From positions 1 to 64,000 of the forward strand of contig NZ_CP101527.1 of the NCBI RefSeq assembly GCF_026427595.1: a DNA stretch of 64,000 bases, read 5' to 3'. This DNA comes from Alkalimarinus sediminis. GTDB taxonomy: Bacteria > Pseudomonadota > Gammaproteobacteria > Pseudomonadales > Oleiphilaceae. The notes beneath the pieces are model-generated. The model was given only the letters and a program-made list of their open reading frames with translations. It searched no databases and was not told the DNA's origin. A program made the position numbers and the translations under genes. The number at the start of each line of letters is the position of its first letter. The stretch's first letter is position 1. This document shows, piece after piece, positions 20,640-29,880 of this stretch.

Positions 20640-21596
20640 TTGGGTGGTTACGCTAAGATCAGCCCACTGTTTTTTTATATCACATTGAGGCTTGCTTTGA
20701 ATAAAGCGCGTTGGGTTATTTTTGCCATCAAACTGATGGCGCGAATGAGGTTGAGGACAGCTCAAAGGCTGGGTGCTCTATTAGGTCGTTTACTGTGGTT
20801 ATTCAAGTTAGATCCAGTGCGTGTGACTGATATTAACCTTAAACTGTGCTACCCCGAACTTTCAGAAGATGATCGGGAGGCTCTCGTAAAAAGAAGCCTT
20901 GAAGAGACCTGTAAAACCGCTATTGAAGTGGGTATGGCCTGGGAGTGGCCTGTTGAAAAGTGTTTGGGGATGATTAGATCAGTTGAAGGAAAAGAGCTAG
21001 TCGACAACGCCCTGGCAAGAAAAGAGGGGATTTTGCTATTAGCACCGCACTTGGGAAATTGGGAGTTAGCAGGGTTATATTTCTCTTCTATGTTTAATAT
21101 GGCCGCGCTCTATAGACCACCAAAGGTTAAGGAGCTTGAAGAGTACATGTCTAGTGTGCGGGGACGTGTCGGATCTGAACTCGTGCCTACTGATAAACGA
21201 GGTGTTTTGCGTCTGTTTAAAATACTGCGTTCGGGTGGTGTTGTTGGGATTTTACCAGACCAAGAACCTCCTTTTAGCGGAGGAGAGTTCGCACCGTTTT
21301 TTGGGGTAGAAGCAAATACCATGAAGTTGGTATCAAAACTGGTCGAAAAAACAGAGGCAACGGTGCTTTGCACCTACGCTGAGCGCTTACCCAATGGAGA
21401 CGGCTTTAAAATTGTAATTAAAGAGGCCGATAAAGAGATCGCTTCTGCTGATTTAATAGAATCTATAACCGCACTTAATCGCAGTGTTGAGTCTTGTGTA
21501 CGTGATGTTCCTGAGCAATATCAATGGGAGTATAAGCGCTTTAAGCGTCGTCGCCCGGGCGAAAGTCACTACTATGATGAAGGTCGAGTTTGGTAG
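20640..21596 (+). CDS. LpxL/HtrB-family lipid A or lysophospholipid acyltransferase
   Basis: Up to 318 residues; the catalytic motif is HX4E (APHLGNWELAG), followed by the substrate-loop ALYRPPK, GILPDQEPP and the C-terminal YQWEYKRFKRR. It is clearly a paralogue of 15678-16592, but of the HX4E type more usual for LpxL. A stop codon directly precedes the TTG at 20640, so the start is TTG 20640 or an internal codon such as ATG 20736; the N-terminal hydrophobic stretch argues for an early start. An LpxL-like gene near glyQS is also found in Pseudomonas. Confidence 0.85.
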   Translation: MGGYAKISPLFFYITLRLALNKARWVIFAIKLMARMRLRTAQRLGALLGRLLWLFKLDPVRVTDINLKLCYPELSEDDREALVKRSLEETCKTAIEVGMAWEWPVEKCLGMIRSVEGKELVDNALARKEGILLLAPHLGNWELAGLYFSSMFNMAALYRPPKVKELEEYMSSVRGRVGSELVPTDKRGVLRLFKILRSGGVVGILPDQEPPFSGGEFAPFFGVEANTMKLVSKLVEKTEATVLCTYAERLPNGDGFKIVIKEADKEIASADLIESITALNRSVESCVRDVPEQYQWEYKRFKRRRPGESHYYDEGRVW

Positions 21597-21729
21597 TTTT
21601 GAAAATTAAACTAAACTGATACCTATACTCGACTAGAAATTGCAGACAGTTTCATAATCTGAGCTAGACTAGTTAACACTCTGCACATTTCTATTCATCA
21701 GATTAATCAAGCGTGTGATGTGATTCGTT

Positions 21730-22347
21730 ATGGCGATTTATGATCATAAGTATGGCGACCTACCCTATTTCCGAGTTTTTAGAGCATGGGGAGGGACTGA
21801 GTATCAGGAGTATGTCCGCATTAAGCGAAGCCGCAAGGCCGCTTATAATAAAGCGAAGGCTATAGACGAAAAGCTGGCACAGCGGCAGAAAGCGTATTAC
21901 ACCGCGCAAGCTTATACCAAAGAGTTTCATATGAGGCCTGATGGCCGCATCCGAGGCGTTCGTAGAATCATCGTTCGTCGCAAAGGGCGCAACCCTACCG
22001 AAGTTTTTGAGCTACGAATCAATATACCTTGGGAAGACGATATTCGTCGCACGACTTTATCAATAGATGTTCATGGCTTTGATAAAGCATTTAATATGGC
22101 TGTCGAAAAAGTAGCTGAATGGTATGGCTTGGCTTCTGACTCAGAGGCAAAAAAAGCGATGAAAGCCTCTTATGACGTATACCGGCTCCAAACCGACCCG
22201 CAGGCGAATACTGATAAGCCTGTAAAAGCAAATAAACAGCAGGCTGAAAAAGAGTCTTCTGCGGTGCAAAAAGCTAAAGATGAAATTGGTAGTTTTGCTG
22301 AAAGGTTATTGGGCGATATTAAGAAGTTTACGGGCAGTAAAAAATAG
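21730..22347 (+). CDS. Uncharacterised basic protein, possible AP2-like fold
   Basis: 205 residues, rich in Lys and Arg. The N-terminus (IYDHKYGDLPYFRVFRAWGG) is followed by a Lys-rich helix, then GRIRGVRRIIVRRKGR, a beta-rich block with RINIPWEDDIRR, and HGFDKAFNMAVEKVAEWYG. The pattern GVRR...W...FDKAFNMAVEKVAEW loosely recalls AP2-type DNA-binding domains (three strands, then a helix), but this is only a resemblance. The C-terminal 50 residues are Lys/Ala/Glu-rich and probably helical. Monocistronic, convergent with trkH. Function unknown. Confidence 0.65.
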   Translation: MAIYDHKYGDLPYFRVFRAWGGTEYQEYVRIKRSRKAAYNKAKAIDEKLAQRQKAYYTAQAYTKEFHMRPDGRIRGVRRIIVRRKGRNPTEVFELRINIPWEDDIRRTTLSIDVHGFDKAFNMAVEKVAEWYGLASDSEAKKAMKASYDVYRLQTDPQANTDKPVKANKQQAEKESSAVQKAKDEIGSFAERLLGDIKKFTGSKK

Positions 22348-22421
22348 CGAGGGCGGCTGAATGCCATGATCCTTTCTATTTTTCTTTTAAGTTGTAGTAC
22401 CGCACTAAAAACCTATATAAG

Positions 22422-22446
22422 TCGCGGTTAAGAGTCGCTCTTACTG
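22422..22446. repeat. Degenerate REP-like repeat
   Basis: TCGCGGTTAAGAGTCGCTCT (22422-22441) and the next few bases match the left half of the REP pairs at 35930 and 39397 with a few substitutions. No second half is apparent. It lies in the convergent gap before trkH. Confidence 0.5.
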
Positions 22447-22487
22447 TAACAACATCAAGTTACTAACCTTCTTACGGGCGCGATGTA

Positions 22488-23936
22488 TTAATGCCGCCAA
22501 AACGCCGGTGTGAATAGTAATAACAGCGTAAATACTTCAAGTCGACCTAAGAGCATAGCAAAACATAACACCCACTTTGCAGTGCTATTTAAATCGCCAT
22601 AGTGATATGCCACATCCCCTAAACCTGGCCCTAGGTTGTTAATACATGCTCCTACTGCTGACCATGCAGTAACTTGATCTAGGCCAGTGGCTAAAAGAAT
22701 AATCAGCATAAACACAAACATAAACATGTACACCGAGAAAAAGCCCCATACAGCCTCTATGACTCGGTCAGGTACGGGCTTTCGCCCTAATTTAACGGGG
22801 ATTACCGCATTAGGGTGAATTAGTCGTTTGACCTCTCGTAGCCCTTGTTTATAGATGAGCAGTACACGAATGACCTTCATCCCACCACCGGTAGAGCCGG
22901 CACAGCCGCCAATAAAGGCGACTACAAACAGCAAGAATGGTAGTACCAGTGGCCAGTTTGCAAAGTCTGCGGTGGCGAAGCCTGTGGTGGTGGCGATTGA
23001 GACCACTTCAAACAATCCACTAGTGATGGCTTCACTCACCTCATAGGTCTCGGTGGCGATTAGTACCGAAATGGTTATTACACTCACACCGCCGACTACG
23101 AATGCGTAGAATTGAAATTCAGGGTCTTTTAGGTAGACAAAAATCGAGCGTTGTCGCCATGAGAAGAAGTGAAGTGCGTAGTTAACGCCAGCCAAAAACA
23201 TAAAAACCACCGCGATGAGTTCGATAGCGGTACTATCAAAGTAGCCGATACTGTCGTCATGGGTAGAAAAACCGCCAATGGCAATGGTTGAGAAACTGTG
23301 GGTGATAGCGTCAAAAGGTGTCATCCCCGCAAGCCAATAGCCTATCCCGCAGACGGTTGTTAAACCAAGGTAAATGTACCAGAGTGCTTTTGCGGTTTCT
23401 GTGATGCGAGGCGTCAGCTTATTATCTTTTACTGGCCCAGGGGTTTCTGCACGATAGAGCTGCATACCACCAATGCCTAGCATCGGTAGAATGGCTACGG
23501 CCAGAACGATGATACCCATGCCTCCGAGCCATTGGAGCTGCTGACGGTACCAAAGAATCGATTTAGGTAGGTCGTCTATACCGGTTATAACCGTTGCACC
23601 AGTAGTGGTTAGACCTGATAGTGACTCAAAATAGGCATCCACAAACGACATAGATGGGTTGTCACTAACGTAGAGTGGTATTGATCCGCTAAGGCTCAAT
23701 ACCAACCAAAACAAAACAGTGATAACAAAGCCATCACGTACACGAAGATCCTCTTTCTTATTTCTAACCGGGAACCAGACCAACAAGCCAATGAACAAGA
23801 TAAGCCCAAAGGCATCTACAAAAGGGGCTAACTGACCATCGTCATAAATCAGGGATACAATAATCGGCGGTAGCATGGTGAAGCTAAATAGCATCAACAA
23901 AATACCTAGAATGCGACAAATAATTGAAAGATGCAT
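22488..23936 (-). CDS. trkH: Trk potassium uptake system, membrane channel TrkH
   Basis: 482-residue polytopic K+ channel/transporter with four MPM-type repeats and selectivity-filter sequences such as LTTTGATVITG, TIAIGGFST, TTTGFATADF and INNLGPGLG. It assembles with cytoplasmic TrkA for potassium uptake, important in osmoadaptation alongside the betaine importer at 12072-15275. It lies 89 bases downstream of trkA and probably belongs to the same transcript (def/fmt-rsmB-trkA-trkH direction). Confidence 0.95.
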   Translation of the reverse strand: MHLSIICRILGILLMLFSFTMLPPIIVSLIYDDGQLAPFVDAFGLILFIGLLVWFPVRNKKEDLRVRDGFVITVLFWLVLSLSGSIPLYVSDNPSMSFVDAYFESLSGLTTTGATVITGIDDLPKSILWYRQQLQWLGGMGIIVLAVAILPMLGIGGMQLYRAETPGPVKDNKLTPRITETAKALWYIYLGLTTVCGIGYWLAGMTPFDAITHSFSTIAIGGFSTHDDSIGYFDSTAIELIAVVFMFLAGVNYALHFFSWRQRSIFVYLKDPEFQFYAFVVGGVSVITISVLIATETYEVSEAITSGLFEVVSIATTTGFATADFANWPLVLPFLLFVVAFIGGCAGSTGGGMKVIRVLLIYKQGLREVKRLIHPNAVIPVKLGRKPVPDRVIEAVWGFFSVYMFMFVFMLIILLATGLDQVTAWSAVGACINNLGPGLGDVAYHYGDLNSTAKWVLCFAMLLGRLEVFTLLLLFTPAFWRH

Positions 23937-24025
23937 AGCGGCTTTCGGATTCCCTGCTCTATGTTTAACGGCTTATGATTAGTGACATAGCTAATATTAA
24001 CGACATCGGTGCTGCATTTTTAGCA

Positions 24026-25399
24026 CTAGAAAAACGCTAGTCCAACCTGGAATAGTTTTTCAACTTCCCTAACTTTACTTTTATCAACCAAAAACAGAAT
24101 CACGTGGTCATCTGGTTGTACCCTAATATGGTCATGGGCAATCAGTACCTCGTTATGCCGAACAATCGCTCCAATCGTGGTCCCTTCAGGTAAGGGGATT
24201 TCGTCTAGCCGCTTACCGACCACTTTAGAAGATCGATGATCGCCATGAGCGATCGCCTCTATTGCTTCGGCTGCGCCACGTCTAAGCGAGTGTACGTTGA
24301 CCACATCACCACGTCTAACGTGGGTTAACAGGCTGCCAATGGTAGTCTGCTGAGGTGATATGGCAATATCTATCTCTCGACCCTGTATCAGGTCAACATA
24401 ATCGGCATTACTGATCAGCGTCATCACTTTTCGAGCGCCTAACCGTTTTGCCAACATTGAAGCCATAATATTCGCTTCATCATCGTTGGTAACCGCACAG
24501 AAGACATCGGTGTCTTCGATGTTTTCTTCGAGCAACATCTCTTTGTTAGCGGCATTGCCTTGCAGCACAATGGTTTTGTTTAGAGACTCAGATAGTTCAA
24601 TGCAGCGTTTGCTATTGTGTTCGATAATTTTAACTTGATGCTTACTTTCAAGCTTTTCAGCCAAGCGGTGCCCGATGTTACCGCCTCCTGCGATAATGAT
24701 TCGTTTATATGGCTTTTCAAGCGGCTGAAGCTCACTCATAACCGAGCGAATATGATTAGTGGCCGCAAGAAAGAAGACTTCATCACCATCTTCAATAACG
24801 GTGGTACCGTCTGGGGTAATAGCGCTGTCCTTTCTGAAAATAGCCGCTACACGGGTATCTATATTCGGCATATGTTGACGTAGATAAGCGAGCTCATGAC
24901 CAACGAGTGGCCCGCCTTTACTGGCTCTGATGGCAACCAGACGAACAAGTCCCTTTGAAAAGTCGGTGACTTGCAGCGCCCCTGGGTATTCGATTAACCG
25001 AGTAATGTGGTTGGTCACCACTTGTTCGGGGCTGATCAATACATCTATTGGGAAAGCGTCTGTACCAAAGAGGTCTTTTTTAAGCAGATAAGGTATCGCA
25101 CGTACTCGGCTGATTTTGGTGGGAGTTCTAAACAGTGTATGAGCCACCTGGCAGGCAACCATGTTGACTTCATCACTATTGGTGACAGCAATCAGCATGT
25201 CTGCGTCTTCAGCACCGGCTTGCTTTAAAATATTTGGGTAGGAGCCTTTGCCTTGGGTGGTTCTGATATCCAAACGATCTTGTAGTTGCCTGAGCCTCTC
25301 AGCATTGTGGTCGACAACCGTAATATCATTGGCTTCGCTCGCTAAGTTTTCTGCCAGAGTGCCGCCGACTTGTCCGGCACCTAGAATAATTATTTTCAT
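24026..25399 (-). CDS. trkA: Trk potassium uptake system, NAD-binding regulatory subunit TrkA
   Basis: 457 aa with two tandem RCK halves. Each begins with a Rossmann fingerprint: [16 protein letters not shown] (residues 3-18) and [17 protein letters not shown] (near 233), each followed by a TrkA-C domain. It binds NAD(H)/ATP and gates TrkH at the inner membrane. It starts 6 bases after the rsmB stop, the rsmB-trkA linkage common in gammaproteobacteria. Confidence 0.96.
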   Translation of the reverse strand: MKIIILGAGQVGGTLAENLASEANDITVVDHNAERLRQLQDRLDIRTTQGKGSYPNILKQAGAEDADMLIAVTNSDEVNMVACQVAHTLFRTPTKISRVRAIPYLLKKDLFGTDAFPIDVLISPEQVVTNHITRLIEYPGALQVTDFSKGLVRLVAIRASKGGPLVGHELAYLRQHMPNIDTRVAAIFRKDSAITPDGTTVIEDGDEVFFLAATNHIRSVMSELQPLEKPYKRIIIAGGGNIGHRLAEKLESKHQVKIIEHNSKRCIELSESLNKTIVLQGNAANKEMLLEENIEDTDVFCAVTNDDEANIMASMLAKRLGARKVMTLISNADYVDLIQGREIDIAISPQQTTIGSLLTHVRRGDVVNVHSLRRGAAEAIEAIAHGDHRSSKVVGKRLDEIPLPEGTTIGAIVRHNEVLIAHDHIRVQPDDHVILFLVDKSKVREVEKLFQVGLAFF

Positions 25400-25405
25400 A
25401 CCTGC

Positions 25406-26773
25406 TTAATCCGCTTTCTTCAAACAAGCGTAAAAGAAACCATCGTGGCCTTCAGCTTGAGGAAATAACTGCTGCCCAAAAGGGGTTGCTGTGCCCCACT
25501 CGACCTCAATAGGTGAAAGTGTTGCGTCAGCCTGTTTGCTGATAAACCGTTCAATTATACGGCTATTCTCTTGTGAAAAAACAGAGCAGGTTGCATAGAG
25601 GAGTTTTCCGCCTGGTTTTAACAGCTGCCATGATGACTGCAGTATGGATAGCTGTATGTTTGCCAGAGGCACGATATCGTTTTCTTGGCGTAGTAACTTA
25701 ATATCTGGATGTCGTCTGATAACACCAGTAGCGCTACAAGGTGCATCAAGAAGAATGCGATCAAATAGTTTCTTGTCCCACCAACTGTCAGGGTTGGCAG
25801 CGTCGCCTGTGATGACGGTTGCGGATAACCCGATTCGTTCAAGGTTTTCATTGATGCGGGCAACCCGGGCTGGGTCAATATCAATTGCGCTAACATCGGC
25901 ATCCGGAAATCGTTCAAGTAATGCACAGGTTTTTCCACCGGGGGCCGCGCAGGTATCGAGGATTCTAGCGTTTTGGGGGGCATCTAATAGTTCACAGCAA
26001 AGCTGTGCGGCTTCATCCTGAACACTTACGAAACCTTCACCAAAGTGGGGCAAAATGTTGACATCAACTGGATGTTCTAGGGTGATACCTGCTGATGCAA
26101 AGCGAGTGGCATGTGCTTCAATATTAACGTTGGATAGTTGTTCAAGGTAAGCGTCGCGAGAAATCTTGAGTGTGTTGACCCGCAATGTCATCGGTGGACG
26201 TAAATTATTGGCGGCTAAAATATCCTGCCAATGGTCTGGCCAGTTATTTGAGAGTTTATCAATCAGCCAGCGTGGATGACTATACTCGTATAACATTGAG
26301 GCTTCAGTTTCGGTATCGATCAACGCTTCTGGCCAGTGTTCTTCTCGCTCTACATTGCGCAGAATGCCATTTACGACACCTTTAAGGCGGAAGAACCCAA
26401 GTGCCTCTGTTGCTTCCACTGTCTCGTATATAGCTGCGTGAGGCGGGATCCTCATCTCTAACAGTTGATAGATTCCCACCAGTATTACTGAGTTAACTAC
26501 GATGTCGAGGTGCCCCAGAGGTTGAACCATCAGGCTACTCTTGATCGCATCAAGTTTGTGATACCAGCGGCAGGTGCCAAAGCAGAGCTCTTGCAGCAGA
26601 GCTTTGTCGTTGTCGGCAACTTTTTCTAAAGCTGCAGGCATGAGGCTACTTAACGATTTTTTCTCGTGGCTGACCTGGTGGACCACTTGTGCTGCAATAG
26701 CACGCAAATTAGAGGTTTCAACGAGTGGAACCTTTCGTTTTAGATATCGTTTCTTAGCCGTTTTTTTTGCCAT
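25406..26773 (-). CDS. rsmB: 16S rRNA (cytosine-967 C5) methyltransferase RsmB
   Basis: 455 residues. The N-terminal NusB-like RNA-binding domain (about 20-160) is followed by a SAM-dependent Rossmann domain with LDTCAAPGGKT, DIDPARVARINENL and the two catalytic cysteine motifs DAPCSATG and YATCSVF. It makes m5C967 in 16S rRNA. The N-terminus has a basic extension (MAKKTAKKRYLKRKVP) not essential to the fold, so a later start is possible. It starts one base after the fmt stop (TGA-A-ATG arrangement). Confidence 0.94.
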   Translation of the reverse strand: MAKKTAKKRYLKRKVPLVETSNLRAIAAQVVHQVSHEKKSLSSLMPAALEKVADNDKALLQELCFGTCRWYHKLDAIKSSLMVQPLGHLDIVVNSVILVGIYQLLEMRIPPHAAIYETVEATEALGFFRLKGVVNGILRNVEREEHWPEALIDTETEASMLYEYSHPRWLIDKLSNNWPDHWQDILAANNLRPPMTLRVNTLKISRDAYLEQLSNVNIEAHATRFASAGITLEHPVDVNILPHFGEGFVSVQDEAAQLCCELLDAPQNARILDTCAAPGGKTCALLERFPDADVSAIDIDPARVARINENLERIGLSATVITGDAANPDSWWDKKLFDRILLDAPCSATGVIRRHPDIKLLRQENDIVPLANIQLSILQSSWQLLKPGGKLLYATCSVFSQENSRIIERFISKQADATLSPIEVEWGTATPFGQQLFPQAEGHDGFFYACLKKAD

Positions 26774-26774
26774 T

Positions 26775-27767
26775 TCAGGAGTTAGCCTCAGCGCTTGTTA
26801 ATATAGTGTCGATTTCAAGCATGGCTTTTCCACCATTAACGAAGTCACTAACAGACATCGCTTTGGCACCAGGCAATTGTAGTTTCGTAATGTTTAGAGC
26901 GCCTTGTCCACAAGCTACAACGACTCCATCTCGTGATTTATTGATTATAGTCCCCGGTGACTTATCCGTGCTACTTTCGATGATATCTGCTTCGAATACG
27001 CGAATACGCTCGCCAGCTTCTATGGTGTAAGCCACAGGCCAAGGGTTAAATGCCCTAATGGTCAACTGTATGATTTCAGCAGGCTGATGCCAGTTGATTT
27101 CAGCATCAGCTTTAGAGAGCTTATGGGCATAACAGGCTAACTGATCATCTTGTTGCTCGTTGGATAATTCAGGGGTATCGAGTCGTTCTAGTGTCTCAAT
27201 AACGGCATCAGCTCCCAAATCGGCTAAACGATCATGCAGAGTGCCACCGGTATCCTCTTTCGTGATAGGGGTTTTCTTCACCCATAACATGTTACCGGTA
27301 TCGAGGCCTTCATCCATCTGCATGATGGTAATACCTGTTTCATTGTCACCCGCCTGTATCGCCCGTTGAATGGGGGCGGCTCCTCGCCAACGAGGTAACA
27401 AGGAGGCATGTATATTAATACAACCCCTTTTCGGTGTGTCTAATATGACCTTAGGCAAAATGATGCCGTATGCAGCGACAATCATTAGGTCTGCATCTAA
27501 CAACTTCAGTGCTTGTTGGTCGGACGTGTCTTTAAAATTGAGTGGTTGATAAACCGGAATCTTATGCTGTTCAGCCAGTTGTTTAACAGGGCTCTTGTGT
27601 AGTTTTTTGCCACGCCCCGCTGGTCGATCGGGCTGAGTATAGGCGGCGATGATGTTATAGCCTTTGTTGATTAACGCTTCGAGTGCTGAAGCAGCAAAGT
27701 CTGGAGTGCCTGCAAAAACGATACGAAGAGATGAGGGGTCTGTGTGAAGAGGGGAAACATCAGCCAC
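26775..27767 (-). CDS. fmt: Methionyl-tRNA formyltransferase
   Basis: 330 aa. It formylates Met-tRNAfMet using 10-formyl-tetrahydrofolate. Key motifs: RIVFAGTPDFAASAL, TQPDRPAGRGKKL, the catalytic region INIHASLLPRWRGAAPIQRAI and the C-terminal OB-like domain. The start chosen gives a 13-residue leader before the conserved RIVFAGTP; an AAGGAG site lies about 15 bases upstream. It is separated from def by 112 bases containing a strong terminator, so it probably has its own promoter. Confidence 0.96.
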   Translation of the reverse strand: MADVSPLHTDPSSLRIVFAGTPDFAASALEALINKGYNIIAAYTQPDRPAGRGKKLHKSPVKQLAEQHKIPVYQPLNFKDTSDQQALKLLDADLMIVAAYGIILPKVILDTPKRGCINIHASLLPRWRGAAPIQRAIQAGDNETGITIMQMDEGLDTGNMLWVKKTPITKEDTGGTLHDRLADLGADAVIETLERLDTPELSNEQQDDQLACYAHKLSKADAEINWHQPAEIIQLTIRAFNPWPVAYTIEAGERIRVFEADIIESSTDKSPGTIINKSRDGVVVACGQGALNITKLQLPGAKAMSVSDFVNGGKAMLEIDTILTSAEANS

Positions 27768-27819
27768 TGGGAGGTGCTCCTTCTGATGTGCGGATAACCG
27801 CAGTCAAAAAATGTTCTAG

Positions 27820-27862
27820 TAAAATAAAAAAGAGGTTAGATCCTGTTGGGATTTAACCTCCT
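27820..27862 (-). terminator. Intrinsic terminator between def and fmt
   Basis: On the minus strand a 12-bp stem with one mismatch (arms at 27849-27860 and 27832-27843, loop of 5) is followed by TTTTTTATTTTA. It lies about 20 bases after the def stop. This splits what is often a def-fmt operon. Confidence 0.85.
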
Positions 27863-27879
27863 TTAATGTTTTGGTCTGG

Positions 27880-28386
27880 TTAAGCGCCAATGCGGTGGAG
27901 CTTTTCCAGTTTTTTACGAATTCGATTACGTTTTAGCGGACTGAGGTAATCTACAAACAACTTACCGTCCAAGTGGTCTAGCTCATGTTGAATACAAACA
28001 GCCAGTAATTCGTCGACCTCTAATTCAAATGGGTTGCCATCGCGGTCTAGAGCTTTAACCAACGCATGATCGACCCGAGTAACCTCTTCGTAAAAACCAG
28101 GTACAGACAAACACCCTTCTTGCATTGAGTGGGGCTCACCCTCTAGTACAGTGACTTCAGGGTTGATAAAGACCATAGGCTGATTTTTCTCTTCAGAAAC
28201 GTCTATTACAACAATACGTTTGTGAATATTGACCTGCGTGGCTGCAAGCCCAATGCCCGGCGCTTCATACATTGTTTCAAACATGTCATCAATGATGCGA
28301 CGAATCTCATCATCAACACAGGTGACGGGGGCTGCGACTTTGCGCAATCTTGGATCTGGGAACTCAAGAATTTCTAGTTTAGCCAT
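27880..28386 (-). CDS. def: Peptide deformylase
   Basis: 168-residue metalloenzyme that removes the N-formyl group from nascent proteins. All three family motifs are present: [18 protein letters not shown] (metal-ligand Cys) and QHELDHLDG (metal-ligand histidines and catalytic Glu). Transcribed divergently from the LysM gene; a strong terminator follows it. Confidence 0.97.
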   Translation of the reverse strand: MAKLEILEFPDPRLRKVAAPVTCVDDEIRRIIDDMFETMYEAPGIGLAATQVNIHKRIVVIDVSEEKNQPMVFINPEVTVLEGEPHSMQEGCLSVPGFYEEVTRVDHALVKALDRDGNPFELEVDELLAVCIQHELDHLDGKLFVDYLSPLKRNRIRKKLEKLHRIGA

Positions 28387-28762
28387 AAGTAGTTATGTTG
28401 AACTCTTAAACAATTTGTAACGATTCTTTTTAGCCAAAGAGTGTTACAAGTCACGATATGCCTGCTACTATTATCCATTAGACAGACGAATAGTACAAAT
28501 AATCCTAGGATCTTCTATAGTTAGAGTTAGAATATCCTAAATTTTTCGTTAGGATCTTATATAGTTATTGTTAATATCTTATCAAGTCATAGGATAAATG
28601 CTTAATATAGATGACGAATACTCGAACAATAATATTAACCAATGCCTGCGTATTATAAGCCATTTGTGCTATTTATGCAGACTGAGGGACTAACAGCAAG
28701 TAGCACTGTTAGTAAACACTCAGATTATTAATTATATCTTTGCTTAGTAAGGGATCTCGATC
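28387..28762. other. Divergent def/LysM intergenic region with direct repeats
   Basis: 376 AT-rich bases. An imperfect direct repeat of about 33 bases occurs at 28506-28539 and 28550-28581 (TAGGATCTT-TATAGTTA--GTTA--ATATC in both, 44-bp period), and a third TAGGAT start lies at 28590. These may be operator sites for one or both promoters. No gene is supportable here. Confidence 0.55.
28506..28581 (+). repeat. Imperfect direct repeat, possible operator
   Basis: Two units, 28506-28539 and 28550-28581, share TAGGATCTT, TATAGTTA, GTTA and ATATC in order with few differences and one 2-base gap. The period of 44 bp is close to four helical turns, so bound proteins would lie on the same face. Confidence 0.6.
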
Positions 28763-29791
28763 ATGAGGAAACTGTTGTTAGGCCTATCGGCAATGCTGAT
28801 GTTGGGCATGCAGGTAGCCATGGCGCAGCCAGAGCTTAAAACCGGTCATCCGGACCAATACACTGTCGTTAAGGGTGATACCTTGTGGGGCATTTCCTCA
28901 CGCTTTCTCGATAGCCCGTGGTTATGGCCTGAAATTTGGCATGCAAACCCTCAGGTTGAGAACCCGCACCTGATCTACCCTGGTGATGTGTTAGGGCTCG
29001 TTTATATTAAAGGATTGCCGAAAGTTACGACTATCAAGCGTAATCCAAACGGTGGGGTTATCAAGCTAAGCCCTAAAGCACGTGCGACGCCATTGACGAC
29101 CGCTATTCCTGCTATCCCGTTGGATGCCATCAGTCAATTCTTGAACGAATCTCGTATAGTGGATCAAGCAGAATTAGATGCTGCACCATATGTATTAGTG
29201 GGTAAAGGGGATCATATCCTTACAGGCGCTGGTGATGATCTGTTTGCACGAGGAGATGTAGGCGATTATAAGGCGATGGGCATCTTCCGTAGCAATAAAA
29301 CGTATGTAGATCCAGAAACCAATGAGTTTTTGGGGCTAGAAGCAAAATCTATTGCGAAGGCTAAAGTTAAAGCTATTAATGGTGAAGTCGTTACTCTGAA
29401 TGTGCAACGCTCAAGCTCTGAAATACTGCAGGGCGACAGACTTCTACCTACCGATGACAGAGTTATCAACTCTATGTATCACCCAAGCGAGCCTGAGAGT
29501 GAAATCAATGGCTACATGATTGATGTGGTTGATGGTGTTAGTCAAATAGGCCAGTACGCCGTTGTGGTTATTAACAAAGGCGAACGTGACGGGCTTAAAG
29601 AAGGTAACGTTTTAGCTGTTTACAAAAAAGGCGGCATTGTACAAGACCCTTATACCAAAGAGAAAATTGAGCTACCTGCAGATCGTGCCGGTGTATTAAT
29701 GGTCTTCCGCACATTTGATAAAATGAGCTATGGATTAGTGTTAAAAGCACTTCGTCCATTGTCGCTTATGGATGAAGTTCGTAACCCATAA
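28763..29791 (+). CDS. LysM peptidoglycan-binding domain protein
   Basis: 342 residues with a signal peptide (MRKLLLGLSAMLMLGMQVAMA) and an N-terminal LysM domain (YTVVKGDTLWGISSRFLDSP...NPHLIYPGDVLGL, about 33-80). The remaining 260 residues form a conserved uncharacterised region found in LysM proteins encoded next to dprA in Pseudomonas-like genomes. Likely periplasmic and wall-bound; no enzymatic motif seen. A hairpin follows its stop. Confidence 0.9.
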   Translation: MRKLLLGLSAMLMLGMQVAMAQPELKTGHPDQYTVVKGDTLWGISSRFLDSPWLWPEIWHANPQVENPHLIYPGDVLGLVYIKGLPKVTTIKRNPNGGVIKLSPKARATPLTTAIPAIPLDAISQFLNESRIVDQAELDAAPYVLVGKGDHILTGAGDDLFARGDVGDYKAMGIFRSNKTYVDPETNEFLGLEAKSIAKAKVKAINGEVVTLNVQRSSSEILQGDRLLPTDDRVINSMYHPSEPESEINGYMIDVVDGVSQIGQYAVVVINKGERDGLKEGNVLAVYKKGGIVQDPYTKEKIELPADRAGVLMVFRTFDKMSYGLVLKALRPLSLMDEVRNP

Positions 29792-29815
29792 GCATTTAAG
29801 TACAAAAAACTTTAT

Positions 29816-29850
29816 AGGGAGCCATATGGATATTGGCTCCCTTATTTATA
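29816..29850 (+). terminator. Intrinsic terminator after LysM gene
   Basis: AGGGAGCCA (29816-29824) pairs with TGGCTCCCT (29834-29842) in a 9-bp stem, followed by TATTTATAT. It separates the LysM gene from dprA. Confidence 0.75.
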
Positions 29851-29880
29851 TCACCTACTTATCTGGTCAAGGACGATCGC

